NCBI GenBank assembly: GCA_017547125.1
Contig: JAFYQL010000127.1
Span: 1 to 5,296, forward strand
Origin: Bacillota bacterium
Lineage (GTDB): Bacteria; Bacillota; Clostridia; Lachnospirales; Anaerotignaceae
Direction: 5' to 3'
Length of the DNA stretch: 5,296 bases
Shown here in pieces: positions 1 through 4,589 of this stretch (the first letter of the stretch is position 1; each line of letters begins with the position of its first letter). Under the pieces are notes generated by a model. It ran no database searches. It was not told the origin of the DNA and was given only the letters and a program-made list of their open reading frames with translations. Both the position numbers and the translations under genes were made by a program.

Positions 1-47
1 GCGTTGTCACCGCCCATGGCATCTACTACTATTTTTATAGTTTCCAT
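1..47 (-). CDS. plsX: PlsX, phosphate acyltransferase (N-terminal 15 codons only)
   Basis: Only the start of the gene is present; it runs off the left edge of the window. The translation METIKIVVDAMGGDN contains the VDAMGGDNA block that opens PlsX proteins. PlsX makes acyl-phosphate from acyl-ACP and phosphate, the donor for PlsY in the first step of phospholipid synthesis; it is a peripheral membrane protein. The ATG at 45-47 is preceded by AGGTGA (53-58), 5 nt away, which supports the start. Upstream lies rpmF on the same strand, with a terminator hairpin (71-99) between them. The identification rests on a short but very characteristic stretch; the rest of the protein cannot be judged. Confidence 0.9.
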   Translation of the reverse strand, partial: METIKIVVDAMGGDN

Positions 48-70
48 GCTAATCACCTTTGATAAAGTAA

Positions 71-99
71 GAAAAGACAGCACTTAAGGCTGTCTTTTC
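71..99 (-). terminator. Intrinsic terminator after rpmF, upstream of plsX
   Basis: A perfect 11-bp stem (71-81 pairs with 89-99) encloses a 7-nt loop. On the minus strand the 3' arm ends in TCTTTTC and is followed by TTACTTT, a broken U-rich tract. It begins 12 nt after the rpmF stop codon, a usual distance for a factor-independent terminator. The stem has A-rich and T-rich ends, so it could also act weakly on the other strand. The hairpin ends only 24 nt before the plsX start, and I see no convincing promoter between them, so it probably reduces rather than abolishes transcription into plsX. Confidence 0.8.
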
Positions 100-111
100 A
101 CTAAATTTAAA

Positions 112-291
112 TTATTCTACGTCTAAAACTACCTTTTTGTTGTAAGAACCACAGCTCTTGCATACTCTGTGTGGAGCCATTAATTCACCACATTTGCTGC
201 ATGCTACTAATGTAGGAGTAGCGATTTTCCAGCTCTGAGCTTTTCTTTTATCTCTTTTAGACTTTGACACTCTTCCCTTTGGTACTGCCAT
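112..291 (-). CDS. rpmF: Large-subunit ribosomal protein L32 (bL32), zinc-ribbon form
   Basis: This 59-residue protein begins MAVPKGRVSKSKRDKRKAQS and has the expected L32 size. L32 is a bacterial 50S subunit protein. The basic N-terminal half (about residues 5-18) is the rRNA-binding tail. The C-terminal half carries a zinc ribbon, C31-x2-C34-x9-C44-x2-C47, so this is the zinc-binding version rather than the cysteine-free paralogue some Firmicutes make under zinc starvation. The ATG at 289-291 has a strong AGGAGGTG ribosome binding site (297-304) at 5-nt spacing, and that site overlaps the stop codon of yceD, which suggests translational coupling. The yceD-rpmF pair shares one promoter (828-856) and ends at the hairpin at 71-99. 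The gene is intact and the identification is secure. Confidence 0.97.
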   Translation of the reverse strand: MAVPKGRVSKSKRDKRKAQSWKIATPTLVACSKCGELMAPHRVCKSCGSYNKKVVLDVE

Positions 292-296
292 TTCTA

Positions 297-306
297 CACC
301 TCCTCA
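297..306 (-). promoter_or_regulatory. rpmF ribosome binding site overlapping the yceD stop codon
   Basis: On the minus strand the yceD stop TGA (306-304) runs directly into AGGAGGTG (304-297), sharing one base with it. The rpmF ATG follows 5 nt later. A ribosome terminating on yceD would sit on the rpmF binding site, so initiation at rpmF may depend on, or be boosted by, yceD translation. Confidence 0.85.
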
Positions 307-798
307 ATCCAATTTAAAAAGAGAACGCAAACTTTCAAACCTTGGGTCAATTTCTGTTGTATCACAACCGCATTCGCCTCGGTTTAAATTGCTGCCGCAC
401 TTCGGACACAGACCTTTGCAGTCCTCTTCGCAAATAACCTTCATAGGGAGGTTAAGCAGCAAGTTTCTTTCTAAAGCCGAAGTTAAATCAATTTCTTCGC
501 CGGCAAAAGTTTCTGCCTCTTCTTCATTGCCTGTATTAGAATAAATTTCATCTAAGTCAAATTCAACTTCTACTTCTACAGGCTCAAGACAGCAACTACA
601 ACTCATAACGAGCTTTGTGCCGCACTTTGCACACACTTCAAAGCTTCCTTTGACGTTTGTGACGGTTCCGCTTACCCTAACAGGCTGCAGAAACCTATGC
701 ACATCAGGGTAATTTTCTGCTTCAGTAATAATTTCTTCAGCATCGAATAAAAGAGTTTCACCTTTTTTCATCAATATTTTAGAAATATCTATAAGCAT
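304..798 (-). CDS. yceD: YceD/DUF177 family protein (23S rRNA accumulation protein)
   Basis: This 164-residue protein has the DUF177 signature and sits in the family's classic place, directly before rpmF (ylbN in Bacillus subtilis). The middle carries CAKCG (56-60) and CSCCLEP (67-73), and the acidic segment 74-105 is typical. The C-terminal block DCKGLCPKCGSNLN (126-139), with C123, C127, C131, C134, C143 and C145, looks like a metal-binding cluster. DUF177 proteins in bacteria and plastids are linked to 23S rRNA accumulation or processing; the mechanism is not settled. I chose the ATG at 796-798 because AGAGGTGAT lies just upstream of it. A GTG seven codons earlier (817-819) would place that binding site inside the coding sequence and falls at the predicted transcription start. 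Confidence 0.93.
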   Translation of the reverse strand: MLIDISKILMKKGETLLFDAEEIITEAENYPDVHRFLQPVRVSGTVTNVKGSFEVCAKCGTKLVMSCSCCLEPVEVEVEFDLDEIYSNTGNEEEAETFAGEEIDLTSALERNLLLNLPMKVICEEDCKGLCPKCGSNLNRGECGCDTTEIDPRFESLRSLFKLD

Positions 799-813
799 AA
801 TATCACCTCTATA

Positions 814-827
814 AGTCACACCTGACT
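814..827. repeat. Short inverted repeat at the predicted yceD transcription start
   Basis: AGTCA and TGACT are separated by 4 nt (814-818 and 823-827). The repeat lies immediately downstream of the -10 box of the yceD promoter and spans the predicted +1 near 821. It is small enough to be chance, but its position fits an operator. Confidence 0.4.
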
Positions 828-856
828 ATTATACATACTATATATTGATTTGTCAA
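828..856 (-). promoter_or_regulatory. Consensus sigma-A promoter for yceD-rpmF
   Basis: On the minus strand TTGACA (851-856) and TATAAT (828-833) are separated by exactly 17 nt, so both boxes match the vegetative consensus at all six positions. Transcription should begin about 7 nt downstream, near 821, giving a leader of about 23 nt before the yceD ATG. It lies wholly in the 63-nt gap after ackA, so yceD-rpmF has its own promoter in addition to any read-through from pta-ackA. I could not measure activity. Confidence 0.88.
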
Positions 857-859
857 TAT
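842..859. repeat. Inverted repeat covering the yceD -35 box
   Basis: Two perfect 7-bp arms (ATATTGA at 842-848 and TCAATAT at 853-859) flank a 4-nt centre. The -35 box of the yceD promoter (851-856) lies inside it. The hairpin directly follows the ackA stop codon but has no U-tract on the minus strand, so it does not look like an ackA terminator. It could be a repressor operator or simply an mRNA 3' hairpin. Confidence 0.5.
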
Positions 860-861
860 TT

Positions 862-2058
862 TTATTTAGCTAAAACAAGATCTTTTGTATCTCTTGCAAT
901 CATAAGTTCTTCGTTTGTAGGAATTACGAAAACCTGAACTCTTGACTGTTTTGTTGTGATTTCCATTGCCTGACCTCTAAGGCTGTTTTTGTATGAGTCA
1001 AGACGGATACCAAGGTATCTGAGGTAGTCACATACAACCTGTCTTGTAGGGCCGCTGTTTTCGCCAAGACCAGCTGTAAATACGATAGCGTCAACACCTT
1101 TCATTGTTGCAACGTATTCACCGATTGTTTTAGCTACACGGTAAGCAAATGTTTCGAGAGCAACTGTTGCTCTTGAGTTACCTTCAGCTTCAGCGTTTTC
1201 GATGTCTCTGAAGTCGCTTGATACGCCTGAAAGACCAAGAACACCTGACTGTTTGTTAAGGATGTTATCTACTTCATCAATTGAAAGGCCTTCTTTTCTC
1301 ATAAGGAAAAGTGGAACTGATGGGTCAATGCTACCGCTTCTTGTACCCATTGCAATACCATCAAGTGGTGTGAAGCCCATTGATGTATCAATTGAGATAC
1401 CGTTTCTTACAGCACAGATTGAAGCACCATTACCAAGGTGGCATGTGATGATCTTAAGTTCTTCAATTGGCATATCCATAAGGTTTGCACATTCCTGAGC
1501 TACATATTTGTGGCTTGTACCGTGGAAACCATATTTTCTGATACCATATTTTTCATAGTATTTGTAAGGAATTGCGTAAAGGTAAGCTTTTTCAGGCATT
1601 GTCTGGTGGAAAGCTGTGTCAAATACTGCAACCTGTGGAACACCTGGCATAAGCTGTTCGCAAACTTCGATACCAGCGATGTTAGCTGGGTTATGAAGTG
1701 GAGCAAGTTCGATACATTCTTTGATTGCATCAAGAACTTCTTCAGTAATGATAGCTGATTTTGTGAATTTTTCACCACCGTGAGCTACACGATGACCTAC
1801 AGCGTCGATTTCGCCGATTTCTTTGATAACACCGTATTCAGCATTTGTAAGAGCATCGATAACAGCCTGGATAGCTGGTGTGTGGTTAGGGAAGTCAAGG
1901 TCGAATGTCATTTTGTCCATACCTGGAACTTCGTGTTTAAGTCTACCGTCAACACCAATTCTTTCGCAAAGACCTTTTGCAAGAACGTTTTCTGTTTCGC
2001 TGTCGATAAGCTGATATTTTAATGATGAGCTACCGCAGTTTAATACTAAAATTTTCAT
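862..2058 (-). CDS. ackA: Acetate kinase AckA
   Basis: AckA is cytosolic and interconverts acetyl-phosphate + ADP with acetate + ATP, the substrate-level phosphorylation step of acetate fermentation. The 398-residue length is normal. Visible motifs are the N-terminal phosphate-binding LNCGSSSLK (6-14), GHRVAHGG (88-95), FHGTSH (178-183), HLGNGAS (207-213) and MGFTPLDGIAMGTRSGSIDP (227-246). By position, R90, H122, D147, H179, R240 and E383 match the active-site residues of the Methanosarcina enzyme (R91, H123, D148, H180, R241, E384), so it should be active. The ATG at 2056-2058 has AGGAG (2066-2070) 7 nt upstream. pta lies 50 nt upstream on the same strand with no terminator and no clear promoter in the gap, so the two are probably one operon in pathway order. 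Proline is mostly CCA and glycine mostly GGT, fitting high expression. Confidence 0.98.
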   Translation of the reverse strand: MKILVLNCGSSSLKYQLIDSETENVLAKGLCERIGVDGRLKHEVPGMDKMTFDLDFPNHTPAIQAVIDALTNAEYGVIKEIGEIDAVGHRVAHGGEKFTKSAIITEEVLDAIKECIELAPLHNPANIAGIEVCEQLMPGVPQVAVFDTAFHQTMPEKAYLYAIPYKYYEKYGIRKYGFHGTSHKYVAQECANLMDMPIEELKIITCHLGNGASICAVRNGISIDTSMGFTPLDGIAMGTRSGSIDPSVPLFLMRKEGLSIDEVDNILNKQSGVLGLSGVSSDFRDIENAEAEGNSRATVALETFAYRVAKTIGEYVATMKGVDAIVFTAGLGENSGPTRQVVCDYLRYLGIRLDSYKNSLRGQAMEITTKQSRVQVFVIPTNEELMIARDTKDLVLAK

Positions 2059-2108
2059 GTTTTTTCTCCTGTTTTAATATATAGATATTTAAATTGGTTT
2101 TCAGTTAA

Positions 2109-3110
2109 TTAGATAATTACTGCTTCGAAAGCTGTCATAGCGATAACTGCTACGATATCGTTTGCATAGCAACCTCTTGAAAGGTCGTTAACTGGTTTAG
2201 CAAGACCCTGGATGATTGGACCGTAAGCTTCTGCACCAGCAAATCTCTGAACGAGTTTGTAACCGATGTTACCAGCGTCGATGTCAGGGAATACAAGTAC
2301 GTTTGCAACGCCTGCTACTGTGCTTTCTGGAGCTTTTGCTTTACCGATTGATGGGATGATAGCTGTGTCAAGCTGAAGTTCGCCGTCAAGTTTGATGTCA
2401 GGTCTCATTTCCCAAGCGATCTTTGTAGCTTCTACTACTTTGTCTACGTCAGGGTGAGCAGCTGAGCCTTTTGTTGAGTGGCTGAGCATAGCAACTCTAG
2501 CTTCGCCATCACAGAATGCTGCGTAGCTGTCAGCTGTTGTAACAGCGATTTCAGCAAGCTGCTGAGCGTTTGGCTGCTGGTTAAGTGTACAGTCAGCAAA
2601 CATAAGAACGCCGTCATCACCAAATTCTTTATTGTCACAGCACATTACGAAGAATGTTGAAGCTGTTTTGATACCTGGTTTTGTTTTGATAATCTGAAGA
2701 GCTGGTCTCATAACGTCAGCTGTTGAATGGATAGCACCTGATACCATACCGTCAGCAACGCCCATCTTAACGAGCATTGTACCGAAGTAAAGTGGATCTG
2801 CAAGTGTTTTCTTAGCCTGTTCAGGTGTAACACCTTTGCTCTTTCTAAGTTCGCAGTAAAGTTCTACCATTTCATCGTATCTGTCAAAGTTTTCTGGATC
2901 GATGATTGTAGCGCCTGACACATCAAAACCGCCTGCTTCTTCAGCTGCCTTTAAGATTTCTTCTCTGTTACCGATAAGAACGATACCAGCGAAACCTTCT
3001 TTAAGTGTTACTGCTGCAGCTTCAAGATTTCTTTTTTCAAAAGATTCTGGAAGAACGATAGTTTTGTTTGCTTTTCTTGCTTTTTCTTTAATGCTAGCTA
3101 AAAAGTCCAT
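2109..3110 (-). CDS. pta: Phosphate acetyltransferase Pta (short form)
   Basis: Pta converts acetyl-CoA and phosphate to acetyl-phosphate and CoA in the cytosol, feeding AckA. At 333 residues this is the short single-domain enzyme typical of Firmicutes and Methanosarcina, without the N-terminal regulatory domains of the enterobacterial protein. Motifs include IVLPES (18-23), MGVADGMVSGA (116-126), STKGSA (212-217), GELQLD (243-248), PDIDAGNIGYK (275-285) and GLAKPVNDLSRG (302-313). R89, R135, S311, R312 and D318 correspond, with an offset of two, to the CoA-binding and catalytic residues of the Methanosarcina enzyme. The frame stays open upstream to 3194, but the ATG at 3108-3110 is chosen because GGAGG (3118-3122) lies 7 nt upstream and the added residues (rich in Phe, Ile and Tyr) are unlike the family. 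It begins a probable pta-ackA operon from the promoter at 3218-3246. Confidence 0.98.
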   Translation of the reverse strand: MDFLASIKEKARKANKTIVLPESFEKRNLEAAAVTLKEGFAGIVLIGNREEILKAAEEAGGFDVSGATIIDPENFDRYDEMVELYCELRKSKGVTPEQAKKTLADPLYFGTMLVKMGVADGMVSGAIHSTADVMRPALQIIKTKPGIKTASTFFVMCCDNKEFGDDGVLMFADCTLNQQPNAQQLAEIAVTTADSYAAFCDGEARVAMLSHSTKGSAAHPDVDKVVEATKIAWEMRPDIKLDGELQLDTAIIPSIGKAKAPESTVAGVANVLVFPDIDAGNIGYKLVQRFAGAEAYGPIIQGLAKPVNDLSRGCYANDIVAVIAMTAFEAVII

Positions 3111-3211
3111 AGAAATACCTCCATAAAATAAATAAATTATTATTATAGTTCCCTCTTCGACACATACGAAAAAGAAATGTGTATTACAATACACTAAATT
3201 ACTACATACAC
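3111..3211 (-). other. 5' leader of the pta-ackA transcript, with hairpins
   Basis: If transcription begins near 3211, the pta mRNA has a leader of about 100 nt, long for an ordinary gene. It contains a perfect 7+2+7 palindrome (3179-3194) and a second stem in which CTTTTTCG (3174-3167) pairs with CGAAGAGG (3159-3152), including two G-U pairs. ACACAT (3182-3177) can instead pair with ATGTGT (3165-3160), which excludes the first hairpin. An A/U-rich unstructured stretch then leads to the GGAGG site. I recognise no known riboswitch class and see no terminator U-tract. The leader length depends on the inferred start site. Confidence 0.5.
3179..3194. repeat. 16-bp palindrome in the pta leader
   Basis: GTGTATT and AATACAC form perfect 7-bp arms around a 2-bp centre. 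As DNA this is a symmetric operator-like site about 17-32 nt downstream of the predicted pta start; as RNA the tiny loop would force a 6-bp stem with a 4-nt loop. It does not match the clostridial Rex or CcpA consensus as I know them. Confidence 0.5.
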
Positions 3212-3233
3212 TACATAATTATATACAACTACA
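3201..3233. repeat. Spaced ACTACA repeats around the pta -10 box
   Basis: ACTACA occurs at 3201, 3210 and 3228, that is at spacings of 9 and 18 nt; the first two copies extend to ACTACATA. On the pta coding strand they read TGTAGT and flank the -10 box (3218-3223) on both sides. This may be a multi-copy regulator site or low-complexity AT-rich sequence. Confidence 0.45.
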
Positions 3234-3246
3234 ATTTTATTCTCAA
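3218..3246 (-). promoter_or_regulatory. Sigma-A promoter for pta-ackA
   Basis: On the minus strand TTGAGA (3241-3246, five of six consensus bases) and TATAAT (3218-3223, six of six) are separated by 17 nt. The predicted start is near 3211. The A/T-tract region just upstream (3249-3270) fits an UP element, so this should be a strong promoter, as expected for a main energy-conserving pathway. Confidence 0.82.
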
Positions 3247-3248
3247 TA

Positions 3249-3270
3249 GTTTTTTCTAAAAAAATAGTTA
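3249..3270 (-). promoter_or_regulatory. Probable UP element of the pta promoter
   Basis: Placed at -38 to -59 from the inferred start, the minus strand has a T-tract (distal) and an A-tract (proximal). It matches 12 of the 14 specified positions of the published UP consensus nnAAAWWTWTTTTnnnAAAnnn, which binds the RNA polymerase alpha-subunit C-terminal domain. The same block lies just upstream of the tmcAL promoter and might serve both directions. Confidence 0.6.
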
Positions 3271-3276
3271 TTTTTT
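3259..3276. repeat. A/T-only inverted repeat between the divergent promoters
   Basis: AAAAAATA (3259-3266) and TATTTTTT (3269-3276) are perfect 8-bp arms around GT. It overlaps the UP element of pta and the weak -35 region of tmcAL. Given the base composition it may have no role beyond DNA bending. Confidence 0.4.
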
Positions 3277-3304
3277 ACATATTCCCCTTTATTTCTGTTA
3301 TAAT
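3274..3304 (+). promoter_or_regulatory. Extended -10 promoter for tmcAL
   Basis: TATAAT (3299-3304) is preceded by TG at 3296-3297 with one base between, giving the extended -10 motif TGnTATAAT. The best -35 candidate, TTTACA (3274-3279), sits at a long 19-nt spacing; the extended -10 may compensate. The predicted start is near 3311, about 25 nt before the tmcAL ATG. Confidence 0.7.
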
Positions 3305-3335
3305 AGCCATAAGAAAGTATTTTAGGAGGATTTTG

Positions 3336-4547
3336 ATGAAAATTACGGGTATAACAGCTGAATATAATCCTTTTCATAACGGGCATAAGCTTCACTTTGA
3401 AGAAAGCATGCGTCTTACAGACACTGAAAACTTATTTGTTGTTATGAGCGGTAATTTCACTCAGCGAGGTGAACCTGCTATTTTCGACAAATATATACGC
3501 ACAAAGTGGGCTCTTGAAAATGGTGCCGGCATAGTTGTTGAGCTTCCTTGTGTTTTTGCTTCTGCAAGTGCAGAATTTTTTGCATCTGCCGCAGTAAAGA
3601 TATTTAACGACAGTAAAATCTGCGACAACATTTCTTTCGGCGCCGAAACAGACAGTATTGAACGTCTCACAAAAAATGCCCGCATAATATCCGATGAAAA
3701 TACTGAATTCAAATCTGCCTTATCCCAGTTTCTTTCACAGGGTCTTTCATACCCTGCCGCAAGAGATAAAGCTGCTGAAAAGCTTCTGGGCGAAGAAACT
3801 CTTATCTCTTCCCCAAACAACATTCTTGCCTGCGAGTATATAAAGGCACTTCTGAGCCTTGATTCTTCAATCAGGCCTTATGCCGTAAAACGCACAGGCA
3901 ACGATTACAACCAGACAGAAACAAGCGGAAAGTACTCTTCAGCAACTTCAATCCGTACAAAAATATTTGGAGGAAAAGCAGAAGAAATATCTTTTGCCGT
4001 ACCTTCTTCAACATATAATGCAATATTAAAAGGAGATATGCCTGTCCGCAGTTTCAGTGACCTTTCAGAAATACTGAACTATCGCCTCAGAATGCTTTCT
4101 GCCCAAGACCTTACACAGTATCACGGTATAAGCGAAGGCCTTGAAAACCGCATAATTGCATCTTTAGGCAAAGAAAACTATGATGCAGACAATCTTGTTT
4201 CTGCAATAAAAAGCAAGCGCTATACTCACACAAGAATACAGCGCTCACTTCTTCACATCTGCCTTGATATAAAAGATAGCGACCTTATGAGATACAAGGA
4301 AAACGGCTATGCACCATACATCCGTGTGCTTGGCTTTAGAAAAGACAAGGAATATATGCTTAAAACTCTTGCCGAAAACTCAGAAATACCTGTTATCACA
4401 AACATCAAAAATGCTCACAAGGTGCTTGATGATTATGGTATGGAAATACTCAGCAAGGAAATTCAGGCAGACAATATCTACAATATGCTCGGCAGCGGAA
4501 GCAAACTGCTCAACACCGACTTCACAACTCCTTTGGTTATAGTTTAA
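3336..4547 (+). CDS. tmcAL: tRNA(Met) cytidine acetate ligase TmcAL (YlbM family)
   Basis: This 403-residue protein belongs to the nucleotidyltransferase family characterised in Bacillus subtilis as TmcAL. It uses acetate and ATP, through acetyl-adenylate, to make N4-acetylcytidine at the wobble position (C34) of elongator tRNA-Met. The Rossmann-type N-terminus carries TAEYNPFHNGH (7-17) with the HxGH motif H14/H17, followed by MSGNFTQRGEPA (37-48), VELP (68-71), SFGAETD (100-106), SSPNNILACEY (158-168), KRTGNDYNQ (185-193) and SATSIR (202-207), all family hallmarks. Length is normal. I chose the ATG at 3336-3338 because AGGAGGA (3324-3330) ends 5 nt before it; the TTG directly upstream would be too close. 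It diverges from pta-ackA, the acetate-forming operon, and is followed 42 nt later by ylbJ. Codon use is more mixed than in ackA and pta, fitting modest expression. Confidence 0.95.
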   Translation: MKITGITAEYNPFHNGHKLHFEESMRLTDTENLFVVMSGNFTQRGEPAIFDKYIRTKWALENGAGIVVELPCVFASASAEFFASAAVKIFNDSKICDNISFGAETDSIERLTKNARIISDENTEFKSALSQFLSQGLSYPAARDKAAEKLLGEETLISSPNNILACEYIKALLSLDSSIRPYAVKRTGNDYNQTETSGKYSSATSIRTKIFGGKAEEISFAVPSSTYNAILKGDMPVRSFSDLSEILNYRLRMLSAQDLTQYHGISEGLENRIIASLGKENYDADNLVSAIKSKRYTHTRIQRSLLHICLDIKDSDLMRYKENGYAPYIRVLGFRKDKEYMLKTLAENSEIPVITNIKNAHKVLDDYGMEILSKEIQADNIYNMLGSGSKLLNTDFTTPLVIV

Positions 4548-4565
4548 ATCATAAAAACATATATT
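4537..4565 (+). promoter_or_regulatory. Candidate sporulation (sigma-E-like) promoter for ylbJ
   Basis: TTATAGT (4537-4543) and CATATATT (4558-4565) lie 14 nt apart. Against the B. subtilis sigma-E consensus (KMATATT, 14-15 nt, CATACAHT) they match five of seven and seven of eight positions. The predicted start near 4572 would leave a short leader before the ylbJ ATG. The -35 overlaps the last codons of tmcAL. The region is AT-rich, so chance is possible. Confidence 0.45.
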
Positions 4566-4589
4566 GTTTCAAAAACCAAAGGACACAAA

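Noticed and set aside
799..819. N-terminal extension of yceD starting at a GTG
   Set aside because: It would contain the AGAGGTGAT ribosome binding site inside the coding sequence and begin at the predicted transcription start.
842..859. Hairpin after ackA as an intrinsic terminator
   Set aside because: On the minus strand it is A/T-rich and followed by ATAGTATG rather than a U-tract, so it does not meet the usual pattern.
1202..2022. Several open frames of 80-106 codons on the plus strand, and one of 92 codons on the minus strand, inside ackA
   Set aside because: All overlap conserved acetate kinase sequence in the wrong frame or strand and lack family motifs.
3098..3124. Tiny upstream frame (eight codons from ATG at 3124) overlapping the pta start out of frame
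   Set aside because: It has no ribosome binding site of its own and its ATG lies within the pta ribosome binding region; probably chance.
3142..3170. Second possible pta promoter (TATAAT at 3142-3147)
   Set aside because: The -10 is perfect, but the hexamer 17 nt upstream (TTCGTA) is poor and the stretch is AT-rich. It remains possible, but is much weaker than the promoter at 3218-3246.
3111..3194. 28-residue N-terminal extension of pta
   Set aside because: The added residues look like translated AT-rich leader and are unlike the family; a strong GGAGG site sits at proper distance from the ATG at 3108-3110.
3333..3335. TTG start codon one codon before the tmcAL ATG
   Set aside because: Only 2 nt separate it from the ribosome binding site, whereas the ATG has normal spacing and begins the family's usual MKITGI-type N-terminus.
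3111..3335. Rex or CcpA (cre) operator in the divergent region
   Set aside because: I looked for TTGTTAA-N4-TTAACAA and the cre pattern because pta-ackA is often redox- or carbon-controlled, and found no convincing match on either strand.
3461..3823. 120-codon open frame on the minus strand inside tmcAL
   Set aside because: It is antisense to conserved TmcAL motifs, has no recognisable domain, and is explained by codon bias of the true gene.
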